Assembly (NCBI RefSeq): GCF_001263415.1
Contig: NZ_LGTE01000004.1
Coordinates: 62,001-126,000, forward strand
DNA: 64,000 bases
Origin: Thermincola ferriacetica
GTDB lineage: Bacteria > Bacillota > Thermincolia > Thermincolales > Thermincolaceae
Reading direction: 5' to 3'
Made by a program: the position numbers and the translations under genes. The notes below the pieces were generated by a model. The model saw only the letters and a list, made by a program, of their open reading frames with translations, was not told where the DNA came from and did not search any database. Positions 25,528-34,927 of the stretch are shown here, piece by piece. How positions within the stretch are numbered: position 1 is the first letter of the stretch; each line of letters opens with the position of its first letter.

Positions 25528-27521
25528 GGTTGCACCTCGATCAGGTTATCCTTAATTTTTTGCTGCAGTTTTAACATTTCGGTATTCTCCGGATATTTTT
25601 GCAGGCCCTCTTCCAGGATTTTTATTGCCATATCCTGATAAAGCCGGGCCAGTTCCCAGTTAACCTGCGGCGAATTGCAGCCTGTTTGCAAAGCTTTGTA
25701 TAAATGTTTTTCCGCTTCAGCCAGATTGTTTTGGGCCCAGCAGGATTTCCCCAAACGATACAATACTTGCGGATCCGCACTGTCTTCCTCCATAAGCTGC
25801 CGGTATTCAAGTTCCGCTTTATCATATCTTTCATATTTAAAAAAAAGGTCTCCCAATAACCTGGCCGGCCGCCTGTCAAAAAGGCGTTTAAAACAGGCCC
25901 AGGCATTCTCCAAGCTATCAAGTTCACCTGATTCTATCAAATTCTCCAGTAATTCATTAACCATAGGAAGCACCGATTCTTTGGGGTTCTTTAAATCTTC
26001 AGGACCGACCTGCCTGCCCTCACGAAGAATTTCCAGAACTTCGGCCAGCGCCGGGTTAGTACCTGCGGCCTTAATATTTTTCAGGCAGGTGGCAGCTTTT
26101 CTGTTCTTTTTCATTAACCAGTAATGAATGAACAGATTACCCTGCGCCATAGAATAAAAGTCGTTTTCAGGGGGAATTAGGTTAAGCTCCTGAATAGCGG
26201 ACACGTATTGTTTGGTTCTTAACAGGCTCAGCCCTTTAATTAGATGTATTGGGGCCGATTCCACCCCAAGACTCATCGCCGTATCGCAACATTGGACTGC
26301 CAGTGGGTAAGCCCTCTCCCGGAAAAATATGCGGCCCAAATCCACCTGGAGTACCGGGTCAGAAAGGTCAAAAACGCTGTTGAGAGCCTGCATGGTATAT
26401 TCAGGATTGTCTTTCGGTCTTAAAATACTGATGATTCTGGCCAGGGAATGAATAGCTCGCGGATTCTCCCTGAGAGTTTTTATGTAGTAATCAAGAGCCG
26501 TTTCCTTATCCATAAAATATTCAGCTAATTCACCGAGCCAGTGATATATTTTATCTTTATAATGGCAGTACTGGTTGCCGTAATAGGCAGGCTGGGGGGA
26601 GACAGACAAGCTCTTTTTAAAGGAATCATAAGCTTCGGTATAAAGGCCAAGTTCCCGGCAAACAGTTCCTCTCAGGTAATAAAGGTCACCACAGTCCGGA
26701 AAGTTTTTCATCCACGAGTTGTCAATGAAGCGGAGGGCTTCCTGCAGGTTTCCCAGCAAATAGTAGCATTTTGTAATGTAGCGCATTAATTTGGGAACGT
26801 AAATTGCCTGCAAGTTGACTTTATCAAGAACGAAAAGAAATTCCTCCAGGGCTTGGTCAAGCCGGGCAACCCGAAAGTGTTCTACCCCCAGGTGAAAACG
26901 GTCCAGTAAATTATTGGGGTTCTTTTTGACGGCTTTCTCAAGCAGCCTGGTGTTCCGTTCCGCCTTATTTTTGGCCTCAATTTCTTCCTTTAGATAACCA
27001 TAGTGGATAATACAAATGTCTTCGGCAATGCTTATTTTGGCATCAGGGTTAACAGCCAGTATGCTGTCACATATCTGTTCATGAATTGCTCCGGAATAAC
27101 GGTATTTCCTGTTATACCTAAAGAGCCGGAAGATTACGTCCGGTGATATTTCGACCCGTCCTCCGGTTTCATAGTAGTTAAGGACTTTAATGAGGTAACC
27201 CTCCGCGTCCCCGTGGTTGATCTTTGCCAGCAGCGCCGGGATACATTGACGGTCTAATTCCTCATCGCCGTCCAGGAATAAAACCCAATCGCCGGAAACC
27301 TTATCCAGGGCAAAGTTGCGTGCCTTGCTAAAATCATCGCGCCATCTGATAACATAGACTTTATCAGTAAATTGTTTGGCAATCTTTACTGTTTTGTCAG
27401 TGGAACCGGTGTCGACCACGATTATTTCGGCGGCTATATCCTTTATGCTCGCCAAACACCGCTGCAAGTATTTTTCTTCATTTCTCACCACCAAACAGAT
27501 ACTCAGCCTCTTCCCTTCCAC
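25494..27521 (-). CDS. Large GT2 glycosyltransferase with many TPR repeats
   Basis: 675 residues from a GTG eight bases after GAGGTG. The GT-A domain has SICLVVRNEEKYLQRCLAS, EIIVVDTGSTDKTVKI, VLFLDGDEELD and GAIHEQI. Residues about 210-660 are TPRs. The gene heads a tandem array of paralogues (this one, 24055-25527, and two broken copies). Context gives no acceptor; surface or coat glycosylation is possible. The last residues (CTLYHCYPCV) are unusual and may reflect the overlap with the next gene. Confidence 0.88.
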   Translation of the reverse strand: MEGKRLSICLVVRNEEKYLQRCLASIKDIAAEIIVVDTGSTDKTVKIAKQFTDKVYVIRWRDDFSKARNFALDKVSGDWVLFLDGDEELDRQCIPALLAKINHGDAEGYLIKVLNYYETGGRVEISPDVIFRLFRYNRKYRYSGAIHEQICDSILAVNPDAKISIAEDICIIHYGYLKEEIEAKNKAERNTRLLEKAVKKNPNNLLDRFHLGVEHFRVARLDQALEEFLFVLDKVNLQAIYVPKLMRYITKCYYLLGNLQEALRFIDNSWMKNFPDCGDLYYLRGTVCRELGLYTEAYDSFKKSLSVSPQPAYYGNQYCHYKDKIYHWLGELAEYFMDKETALDYYIKTLRENPRAIHSLARIISILRPKDNPEYTMQALNSVFDLSDPVLQVDLGRIFFRERAYPLAVQCCDTAMSLGVESAPIHLIKGLSLLRTKQYVSAIQELNLIPPENDFYSMAQGNLFIHYWLMKKNRKAATCLKNIKAAGTNPALAEVLEILREGRQVGPEDLKNPKESVLPMVNELLENLIESGELDSLENAWACFKRLFDRRPARLLGDLFFKYERYDKAELEYRQLMEEDSADPQVLYRLGKSCWAQNNLAEAEKHLYKALQTGCNSPQVNWELARLYQDMAIKILEEGLQKYPENTEMLKLQQKIKDNLIEVQPCTLYHCYPCV

Positions 27522-27785
27522 TTCCGAAACACCTCTTTTTGTTGCTCTGCCTTATAATATGGTCAGTCCGTAATAAAAGTTCCCGCCCGTTATACCGAAA
27601 GTAAGAACCATTTAATAACATATTTGCATACTGTAAATAAAGGCGGGTTTATGTAAACATAACTCAAAAGATTACTCATTGACAGTTTTGAACACATTAT
27701 AAGGAACGGAAAAAAATGCCTAACCTTAAAGTACTTCAAGACAACCTGACCAAATGCGTATAAAAATTTTCGTGTCAGAAGAAGT

Positions 27786-28015
27786 GTGAACTTCGGTACC
27801 GTCAGCATTACAACAGATGGTGCTCCACCGGGCACAGCCATTGAAAGTCCGTCTCCCACTGAAGCCGTTGAAGTAGTTGCCAACAAAACATCTACCACAT
27901 ACAGCGGCGCCAGAGCACGAAACCGTATCGGCTACAACGCATGGACCTTTGCTATGCAGCTATCAATTCAGCCAGTGCCGTAACGCTGAACATTGTCTTC
28001 CAGGCTCAGAAATAA
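27786..28015 (+). pseudogene. Frameshifted remnant of an unidentified small protein
   Basis: This lies in the 27522-28369 interval, which holds no intact long gene. A frame reading VNFGTVSITTDGAPPG through RIGYNAWTFAMQLSI runs into a stop. A one-base shift at about 27967 restores NSASAVTLNIVFQAQK and a natural-looking end. Family unknown. Confidence 0.35.
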
Positions 28016-28087
28016 GGCTGCAAAAAATATTAAGGGGGGATATTACCATCCCTCCTATTCATTACATTGTTACGAGGTGCCAGGTTT

Positions 28088-28237
28088 ATGGATGCAACCT
28101 TTGTGAACATTAAACTGACAGCCTACACCACAAATAAATATAACACTGTCTTTTTGCCTGACGGGCTGGAAATCGATGTTCCGCCCAGAAATCTGATAAC
28201 ATTAGTCCCAAATTATTTTTCAAATATGCCACCATAG
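28088..28237 (+). CDS. Small unidentified protein, possibly a gene fragment
   Basis: A 49-residue frame with ATG eight bases after GAGGTG. It begins MDATFVNIKLTAYTTNKYNT and contains FLPDGLEIDVPPRN. Not recognised. It follows the frameshifted remnant in the same orientation, so the two may be relics of one small operon. The bases after it up to 28369 (antisense to the next gene's end) show no gene. Confidence 0.35.
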   Translation: MDATFVNIKLTAYTTNKYNTVFLPDGLEIDVPPRNLITLVPNYFSNMPP

Positions 28238-28369
28238 GCTATAAATCCAAGTCAGCGGACCATCCGGCAAAACTAACAGTGTGGTTCCAGATGACCCGGC
28301 CACCAGCTTGGAAATGTCGCTCGGTTGGAAATCTCCCTTGTTATGGAGCTTAAGCGCCAGGTGTCTTTT

Positions 28370-29728
28370 TTATTGCTTACTTTTTTTGAAGTATCTAAAC
28401 ATTAACAATCCACCTATTATGACAATCAAGTAAGGCAAGACAGAACCCAGCAATACAATCAACCGTTCAAGTAACCTGAGCAGATCCCGACAGCTCTCAA
28501 CAAAAGCATTCCAGGCCCTCTTAACAACTCCTTGAGAGTCGGGCGCATTTTTATCGCCAGCTTCCCGCACTTCCAGGTGAATGGTAGCCATCTCTGTAAC
28601 ATTGCCAAGATAATTAATTCTCACCTCAATACTTTCGATTTCCTGCCGCACCCTGGTTAACTCATTTTCCAGAGCCAGGACATCGCTCAGGGATGCGGCC
28701 TTGTCTACCAGCGTCAACAGCCGTGATTCCTGCCTTCTAAGATTTCTCAGCCGGGCACCGGCGTCCCTGTATTCTATGGAAACGTCCTCACCAGCCAGTC
28801 GTTTGGAAACCACCTGGCCCAGTTTTTCAAATTCAGCTATGGCAGTCGCAAACTTGTTTACCGGCACCCTTACTACGAAACGGCCGGTTTTCGTGCCATC
28901 ATTATTTTCCTCGGAGTTTTCCACGTAACCGCCAAAACTTTCTGCCAACATACCAATATCTTGTACCGATTTATCAAATTTCTGCACCTTAATAGTTAAC
29001 CAACCGTTCTTTATAATTTGCCGCTGCTGCACGCCGGTACCGGCCTGTGATTTTATATCCGCTCCCCCGTTATTTGCGGGAACCGCGGCCAGGATATCCG
29101 CTTTATCACTTTCGGCCATTGACACCTGTTTATCGTTGGTTTCGCCGCTGCCCGTCGGCCCGCCATATGTTGGGACTGCCTCATTATGCAATGCTTTGTA
29201 CCGCTCCTGCGAGCCACTTTCTTTTGTTACAGCTTTTTGACCATCCTTGGCTCCAGTCACTAGACTATATTCTTTAGCCTTCGAACCGCCCATTTGGGGT
29301 AATGCACTTATGTTATATAATCCTCTCTGGTTCATAACCTTATCTGCCACCAAACCGATACCAATACCAAGTAATAACACTGCCGCCGGAACAATCCACC
29401 GGGCACGGAAAAAATTCCACCCTTTTAAGCTCTTTTTCCAATCCCTGATAAATGATAGCCTGCTTTTTGCACTGCCCATTCCCCGTTTTTCATCTCCAAT
29501 TTCCTTTTGCACAGCCTGCAACCTGACTTTCAACTGCTCACGAAAATGTTCCGGCGGGGCTATTTCACCTAAAGACTTTATAACAGCCACTGCTTTTTGG
29601 AGGTCTGCCAGTTCCTGGCGGCACCCTGCACAAAGAGCAAGGTGTTGTGCCACGGTCTCTTTGTCAGATGGGTCCAAAACATCGTCAATATATGCAGACA
29701 GTAAATCGCGAAAATCTTTACATTCCAC
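28370..29728 (-). CDS. Anti-sigma factor with zinc-finger (zf-HC2) and DUF4349 domains
   Basis: This 452-residue protein has an N-terminal zf-HC2 anti-sigma zinc-binding motif (HLALCAGCRQEL), a transmembrane helix near residue 110 (WIVPAAVLLLGIGIGLVA) and an extracytoplasmic region. A DUF4349 domain spans about 235-400 (IKNGWLTIKVQKFDKSV, SFGGYVENSEE, GRFVVRVPVNKF), with a coiled coil around LSDVLALENELTRVRQEIESI and a second membrane helix near the C-terminus. It lies 15 bp after the ECF sigma gene and probably holds that sigma factor at the membrane until an envelope signal arrives. Confidence 0.88.
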   Translation of the reverse strand: MECKDFRDLLSAYIDDVLDPSDKETVAQHLALCAGCRQELADLQKAVAVIKSLGEIAPPEHFREQLKVRLQAVQKEIGDEKRGMGSAKSRLSFIRDWKKSLKGWNFFRARWIVPAAVLLLGIGIGLVADKVMNQRGLYNISALPQMGGSKAKEYSLVTGAKDGQKAVTKESGSQERYKALHNEAVPTYGGPTGSGETNDKQVSMAESDKADILAAVPANNGGADIKSQAGTGVQQRQIIKNGWLTIKVQKFDKSVQDIGMLAESFGGYVENSEENNDGTKTGRFVVRVPVNKFATAIAEFEKLGQVVSKRLAGEDVSIEYRDAGARLRNLRRQESRLLTLVDKAASLSDVLALENELTRVRQEIESIEVRINYLGNVTEMATIHLEVREAGDKNAPDSQGVVKRAWNAFVESCRDLLRLLERLIVLLGSVLPYLIVIIGGLLMFRYFKKSKQ

Positions 29729-29743
29729 AGCAATCCCTCCTTT

Positions 29744-30343
29744 CTATTTGGAACAGGAAATGCCGTCAAGCAATTCCTGCCTCACCAGCAATTTTTCCTT
29801 CAGGGCATGCCGGGCCCGGTTAAGCCTGGATTTCACCGTGCCAGGCGAACACTGCAGCATGGATGCAATTTCTTCGTAGGAAAACCCCTGAATATCGCGC
29901 ATAATAATTACTGTCCTGTGTTCCACCGACAGGGAATTTAAAATTTCCTGAACCTCCTGCTGCCATTCCTTCCGGATGACAGCATCTTCCGGAAGCTTTG
30001 AGATACTGCCTTCTTTACGCATTGCAGATCCCTTCTTATTATCCATCAATTCTTCAATAAAAACGGTTTTTTCCCGCGCACGCTTACGCAGTTCGTCTTT
30101 GCATACATTGGTAACCACCCTGTACATCCATGTCAGAAAAGCCGAGTTTCCCCGAAAGGAATGGAGAGATTTATAGACACGGATGAAGGCCTCCTGGGCA
30201 ATATCAGACGCATCTGCGTGATTGCCGAAAAAACGGTAGGCAATGGTATAAACCTTATTTTCATATTTGGCCACCAGTTTGGTAAAGGCCTCCACATCGC
30301 CTTCTTTGCTTTGGGCAATCAAGACTTCGTCCGACAGACACAC
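29744..30343 (-). CDS. ECF-type RNA polymerase sigma factor
   Basis: 199 residues from a GTG after GGAGGGG. The sigma-70 region 2 shows AYRFFGNHADASDIAQEAFIR and FRGNSAFLTWMYRVVTNVC. Region 4 shows LSVEHRTVIIMRDIQGFSYEEIA and CSPGTVKSRLNRARHALKE. Size and domains match SigW/RpoE-like ECF factors. It is paired with the anti-sigma gene just downstream, and an ECF-type promoter sits 40-65 bp upstream, implying autoregulation. Confidence 0.95.
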   Translation of the reverse strand: MCLSDEVLIAQSKEGDVEAFTKLVAKYENKVYTIAYRFFGNHADASDIAQEAFIRVYKSLHSFRGNSAFLTWMYRVVTNVCKDELRKRAREKTVFIEELMDNKKGSAMRKEGSISKLPEDAVIRKEWQQEVQEILNSLSVEHRTVIIMRDIQGFSYEEIASMLQCSPGTVKSRLNRARHALKEKLLVRQELLDGISCSK

Positions 30344-30382
30344 CCACTACCCCTCCCCTCTCCTGAACACATTCATTTTTTT

Positions 30383-30408
30383 GACGCTTGACCTACCGTC
30401 AAAGTTCC
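30383..30408 (-). promoter_or_regulatory. Putative ECF-sigma autoregulatory promoter
   Basis: Minus strand GGAAC, 17 bp, CGTC: the canonical ECF -35/-10 pair. The spacer and -10 also form an inverted repeat TTTGACG/CGTCAAA. It precedes the sigma gene. Confidence 0.65.
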
Positions 30409-30614
30409 GGGCAGCAAAAAATTTTTAAACCAACTTTCTATTGGTGCCAAAAATAATCCTGCCCCAAACCATATTGGTATAAAAGAGAGGCAGCAATTTT
30501 TGCATGCTTCGGTATTTAAAGAAAAATTTATCTATTATATGGTAGGAATTTTAACCTCAGACAAAGAATATAGAATTTTATAAATTATCAAATAATTCAT
30601 GGAGGTGTTTGTTC

Positions 30615-31367
30615 ATGCAAGGAGGTAAAACCTTGCGGTACATCCTGGCAATACTTCTCATTGTCGCCGTGGCCGTTGTTTCAGGATGCGCCGTACAACA
30701 GCAAACGGCTGCCCCAACGACCGAAAAAGAAAAGGCAGCGCCTGAACTCTATACCAGGGGAGAGGTAAAAACCGCCGAAGAGGCTAAACAACTGCTGGTC
30801 GAAGGTAATCAAAGGTATGTTACAGGCAAGGTGCTGAACGACGACCTGAGCAGCAGCAAGCGGGAAGATCTGGTCAAAAAAGGCCAGCATCCCTTTGCCA
30901 CCATACTGACCTGCTCCGACTCCCGTGTTTCCCCCGAAATCCTGTTTGACCAGGGACTGGGCGATGTGTTTATCATCCGCACCGCAGGCAATGTTGTCGA
31001 GCCTGTAGATATCGGAAGTATTGAATATGGCGTTGAGCACCTGCATACCCCTGTCCTGGTGGTTATGGGCCATTCCAACTGCGGCGCTGTTAAGGCAACA
31101 GTGGAAGCTGTTGAAAAAGGCGATAAAATGGAAGGTAACATTGGGGCTATTCTCACTAAAATTAAGCCTTCTGTTGACAAGGTTAAAGCTGCTGGCGCTT
31201 CCGGTGACGACCTTTTCAAAAATGCTGAGAATGAAAACATTAAAGCCGTCATAGCTGAAATTGAAGCCAAAAGCCCGGTGGTCAAAGAACTGGTTGAACA
31301 AGGGAAACTTAAAATTCTTGGCGCCAAGTACCACCTGGATACCGGCCAAGTTGAGTGGTTAGAATAA
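30615..31367 (+). CDS. Beta-class carbonic anhydrase lipoprotein
   Basis: 250 residues from an ATG nine bases after GGAGG; a TTG six codons later also has a perfect AAGGAGG site. The signal peptide ends in lipobox VSGC, so the enzyme is tethered outside the membrane. The catalytic domain has TCSDSRVSPE (zinc Cys plus the Asp-Arg dyad) and MGHSNCGAVKA (zinc His and Cys), with IRTAGNVVEP and SIEYGVEHL between them. It interconverts CO2 and bicarbonate. Export as a lipoprotein is less common than cytosolic forms. A terminator follows. Confidence 0.93.
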   Translation: MQGGKTLRYILAILLIVAVAVVSGCAVQQQTAAPTTEKEKAAPELYTRGEVKTAEEAKQLLVEGNQRYVTGKVLNDDLSSSKREDLVKKGQHPFATILTCSDSRVSPEILFDQGLGDVFIIRTAGNVVEPVDIGSIEYGVEHLHTPVLVVMGHSNCGAVKATVEAVEKGDKMEGNIGAILTKIKPSVDKVKAAGASGDDLFKNAENENIKAVIAEIEAKSPVVKELVEQGKLKILGAKYHLDTGQVEWLE

Positions 31368-31391
31368 TGTAAATATCTTCTTTTATTTGAT

Positions 31392-31428
31392 AAGGCTTTG
31401 GGTAATTACCCCGAGCCTTAAATTTTTG
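31392..31428 (+). terminator. Terminator after the carbonic anhydrase gene
   Basis: AAGGCT...GGGTA/TACCC...AGCCTT stem followed by AAATTTTT. Confidence 0.65.
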
Positions 31429-31565
31429 GTCAATTAAACAGCAGGTTGCAGCATAATTTTGACTTTACCAAAAAATAGTAATTTGCTTTTGAACAATATA
31501 TCACTACATTGAATATAAATAGAATATTAATAATACAAAAAATTTTTAAAAGAGAAGGTGAACAC

Positions 31566-33137
31566 ATGTCCCTCGAAAAATTTGTTGACCCTCTGCCAAT
31601 TCCAGGGATACTGAAACCGGTAGGTAAATTAAATGGCGTCGATTTCTATAGGGTTGCAATGAGAGAGTTTAAACAGAAACTGCACAGGGACTTACCTGAG
31701 ACAACGGTCTGGGGTTATGAAGGAACTTATCCGGGCCCTACTTTTGAGGTCAGAAAGAACGTACCTATTAAAGTAAAATGGGAAAATAACCTGCCAGTGA
31801 ACAGGCATCTCCTTCCGGTGGACAGTACGGTCCACGGAGCACAGCCTTCTAACCCCCTTGTACGCACTGTGGTACACCTCCACGGAGGAAATGTCCCTGA
31901 TGAAAGCGATGGATACCCGGAAGCCTGGTTCACAAACGGCTTTAAACAAACTGGACCTTTTTTCACTCAAAAGATTTATGACTACCCCAACGCCCAGCCG
32001 GCAACTACTTTATGGTACCATGACCACGCCCTGGGTATAACCCGTCTTAATGTATACGCAGGGCTGGCTGGATTTTACCTAATCCGTGACGACTGTGAGG
32101 ATCAGTTGAACCTCCCAAAAGGCAATTTTGAAATTCCCCTTGTAATTCAGGACAGGTCCTTTAACCCTGATGGGTCCCTCTTTTATCCAAGGCAGCCGGA
32201 CCCGCCGCCCGAAGGGTTCCCGCCCGGTTTCCCGGACCCGTCAATAGTCCCTGAATTTTTTGGAGACACCATTCTTGTTAATGGTAAAGTCTGGCCTTTT
32301 CTGGAGGTTGAACCGAGGAAGTACCGTTTCCGCCTACTGAACGGTTCCAATTCCCGTTTTTACAGGATGAAGCTCACTTCCGGACAGCCCTTTATCCAGA
32401 TAGGTACTGATCAGGGCTTCCTCAAAAAGCCTGTAATTACCAATGAAATCACCCTCGGTCCGGGAGAAAGAGCAGATGTTGTTCTTGATTTTACTGCCTT
32501 TACAGGCCAAAATATCATTCTTACCAATGATGCGCCATCACCTTTCCCAAATGGAGACCCTGTTGATCCCAACACCGACCCAGTAGGTCAGCTAATGCAG
32601 TTCAGGGTTAATCTGCCCTTATCGGAGCCGGATACCAGCATTGTACCCTCGCGCTTATGTTCGCTACCCAGGTTAAAGGAAGAAATGGCTGGTGTGGTAA
32701 GGGATCAAACGCTGGTAGAGAGTGCCGATGAATTTGGCCGGCTGCTCCTACTGCTCGAAGGCTTGCGTTGGTCTGACCCTATTACCGATGAGCCGGAATT
32801 GGGAAATATTGAAATATGGCGGTTGATCAACACGACCCCGGATACCCACCCCATCCACCTGCACCTGGTCCGTTTCCTGATTCTTGACCGCCAACCCTTT
32901 GATGTAAAAAGGTTTCAAGAGACCGGCGAGATTGTATTTACCGGGCCGGCTGAACCCCCTGATCCAACGGAAAGGGGCTGGAAAGATACAGTTCGGGCTA
33001 ACCCGGGAGAAGTTACCAGGATTATTATACGATTTGCTTCTTTTACCGGCATCTTCCCATGGCACTGCCACATTTTAGAACATGAAGATAATGAAATGAT
33101 GAGACCTTACGAAGTAGTAGCGGAGGAAGAAGAGTAA
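31566..33137 (+). CDS. Multicopper oxidase (CotA/bilirubin-oxidase type)
   Basis: 523 residues from an ATG after AGAAGGTGAACAC; Bacillus CotA, a spore coat laccase, is about 513 residues. Copper ligands are visible in four blocks: HLHGG, WYHDHA, HPIHLHLVRF and HCHILEHEDNEM, giving T1 and trinuclear sites. There is no signal peptide, as for CotA. It oxidises phenols or bilirubin-like substrates with reduction of O2 to water, and in spore formers it makes coat pigment. It is transcribed alone, since a terminator precedes it. Confidence 0.93.
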   Translation: MSLEKFVDPLPIPGILKPVGKLNGVDFYRVAMREFKQKLHRDLPETTVWGYEGTYPGPTFEVRKNVPIKVKWENNLPVNRHLLPVDSTVHGAQPSNPLVRTVVHLHGGNVPDESDGYPEAWFTNGFKQTGPFFTQKIYDYPNAQPATTLWYHDHALGITRLNVYAGLAGFYLIRDDCEDQLNLPKGNFEIPLVIQDRSFNPDGSLFYPRQPDPPPEGFPPGFPDPSIVPEFFGDTILVNGKVWPFLEVEPRKYRFRLLNGSNSRFYRMKLTSGQPFIQIGTDQGFLKKPVITNEITLGPGERADVVLDFTAFTGQNIILTNDAPSPFPNGDPVDPNTDPVGQLMQFRVNLPLSEPDTSIVPSRLCSLPRLKEEMAGVVRDQTLVESADEFGRLLLLLEGLRWSDPITDEPELGNIEIWRLINTTPDTHPIHLHLVRFLILDRQPFDVKRFQETGEIVFTGPAEPPDPTERGWKDTVRANPGEVTRIIIRFASFTGIFPWHCHILEHEDNEMMRPYEVVAEEEE

Positions 33138-33303
33138 GATAATTACTTGCGATGCCGGCTTTACCTTGTTTTATTTTCCACACCCACAATTCTTAAAGGA
33201 TTTTAAGGATTTGCGTCGTAAATACTTTATTATGGCTGAAGGTATTAGAAAATTGTTTTTCGCTTTTATAATAATATCTGTATATAATTTTAGAGGAGGA
33301 TTT

Positions 33304-33981
33304 ATGGAAAAAGCGGTAGTTTTGCTCTCTGGAGGACTGGACTCAACAGTTTGCATGAGCGTGGCTCAAAAACAAGGTTACGGGCTCTACCCGATCAGTT
33401 TTCTATATGGCCAAAGGCATTCCAGGGAAATTGAATGTGCAAAAAAAGTTGCTGAGTATTATCAAGTAAAAAAGCACCTCATTATTACCACCAATATGGA
33501 CTCCATCGGCGGCAGTGCACTTACCGCCAACATAGATGTACCCGAGGGAGACGAAAACAGGTCCGAAATACCGGTGACCTATGTACCGGCCCGTAACCTG
33601 ATTTTCTTAAGTTACGCCCTGGGATATGCGGAAGTAATCGGTGCGGAAAAAATCTTTATTGGTGTTAACGCTGTAGATTATTCAGGTTATCCTGACTGCC
33701 GGTCCGAATTCATTGAAAGGTTCCAGCAGTTAGCCGATTATTCAACCAAAGCAGCAACCCAGGACAAAAGAGAAATTAAAATTGAGGCCCCATTACTAAA
33801 CCTGACCAAAGCTGAGATTGTGAAACTGGGAGTAGCTAATAAAGCGCCGTTGGAATTGACCACCAGTTGCTACCGCGGCGGGGAAAAGGCATGTGGAAGA
33901 TGCGACAGTTGCCTGTTGAGGTTGAAAGGTTTCAAAGAAGCCGGCTTAAAAGACCCAATTTCTTATGAAGAATTGTTATAA
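33304..33981 (+). CDS. queC: 7-cyano-7-deazaguanine synthase
   Basis: 225 residues from an ATG after AGAGGAGG. QueC makes preQ0 from 7-carboxy-7-deazaguanine, ammonia and ATP on the route to queuosine. LLSGGLDSTVCM is the PP-loop. SFLYGQRHSREIE, YVPARNLIFLS and GVNAVDYSGYPDCR are family motifs. The C-terminal zinc site is SCYRGGEKACGRCDSC. The transporter gene follows after 25 bp. No preQ1 riboswitch is seen in the 166-bp leader. Confidence 0.97.
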   Translation: MEKAVVLLSGGLDSTVCMSVAQKQGYGLYPISFLYGQRHSREIECAKKVAEYYQVKKHLIITTNMDSIGGSALTANIDVPEGDENRSEIPVTYVPARNLIFLSYALGYAEVIGAEKIFIGVNAVDYSGYPDCRSEFIERFQQLADYSTKAATQDKREIKIEAPLLNLTKAEIVKLGVANKAPLELTTSCYRGGEKACGRCDSCLLRLKGFKEAGLKDPISYEELL

Positions 33982-34006
33982 CCTTTTAGGAGGTAAGCAA
34001 AAAGAA

Positions 34007-34690
34007 ATGAGCAATCGGATAAACATGGACACCGGCAGTCCCTTTAACAAATTCACCGTCATTACTTCCCTGTATATTATCCTGCTGATTATTTCCAACT
34101 TGATGGCCACCAAACTGGTGACCTTCTGGGGTATGGTCCTTCCGGCTGCCGTCATAGCCTATCCCCTCTGTTTTATGACGGGTGACGTTTTGACAGAAGT
34201 CTGGGGTTATAAGACGGCTAAAAAAGTAATCTGGCTGGGCTTTTTTGCCAACTTCCTGCTGGTCGTCTGGACCAATATAGGAGTTTACATGCCCTACCCC
34301 GATTTCTGGCAGGGCCAGGAACATTATAAATTTATCTTTAACGCGGTGCCCAGGATTACCCTGGCAAGTTTCGCAGGTTATATTTTCGGCGAACTGACTA
34401 ACTCCTGGTCCCTGGAGTTTATCAAGAAATTTACCGGCGAACGCTTTTTGTTTATTCGCACTATAGGCTCAAGTGTCATAGGGCAGGTTTTAGACACTTT
34501 GTTCTTCTTTACCATTGGTTTCTATGGCACTGTGCCCAATAAAGTGCTGGTCACCATGATAGTTACTCAATATCTTTTCAAAGTGGCCTGCGAAGCCCTG
34601 GGCGGAACGCCACTGGCCTATATGCTGGTGAAGTGGGCAAAGAAGGATAACAGTGTAACGCCTCCGGGCAGTTTGTCCAATTGTATATAA
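34007..34690 (+). CDS. YhhQ-family queuosine-precursor transporter (VUT family)
   Basis: About 227 residues from an ATG after TAGGAGGT. Six membrane helices carry the YhhQ motifs NLMATKLVTFWG, YPLCFMTGDVLTEVWGYK, ASFAGYIFGELTNSW and SVIGQVLDTLFFF. YhhQ imports preQ0/preQ1. Its position directly after queC supports that substrate and suggests the cell can both make and salvage the precursor. Confidence 0.93.
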   Translation: MSNRINMDTGSPFNKFTVITSLYIILLIISNLMATKLVTFWGMVLPAAVIAYPLCFMTGDVLTEVWGYKTAKKVIWLGFFANFLLVVWTNIGVYMPYPDFWQGQEHYKFIFNAVPRITLASFAGYIFGELTNSWSLEFIKKFTGERFLFIRTIGSSVIGQVLDTLFFFTIGFYGTVPNKVLVTMIVTQYLFKVACEALGGTPLAYMLVKWAKKDNSVTPPGSLSNCI

Positions 34691-34927
34691 CTGTAGTTAC
34701 TCCGACTTTGGTCAAGAAAAATGCTTCTGGCAAGAATAATATGAACCCCATACCTAAACTTTTTTCATTGAATTGCTTGCTTTTGTTCCGGAAATATGTT
34801 ATTGTTAATACACGTGTTAAAGAGTTTGAAACACAAACCGTTTTTGGCCTCTTGTTTCTGCAGGATTGGACAAAAGGATTTTGGGTTTTGACTTTTTGAT
34901 CAGTCTTGTTGAAAAGGAGGTTACGTG
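34691..34927 (+). promoter_or_regulatory. Long 5' leader of the cold-shock gene
   Basis: A 237-bp interval without a gene. Cold-shock mRNAs usually have long structured leaders that act as thermosensors. TTGACT within GGGTTTTGACTTTTTG lies close to the gene and may be part of a promoter. No specific element could be proven. Confidence 0.3.

Noticed and set aside
33138-33303. Possible preQ1 riboswitch before queC
   Set aside because: No match to the class I or class II consensus could be found by eye.
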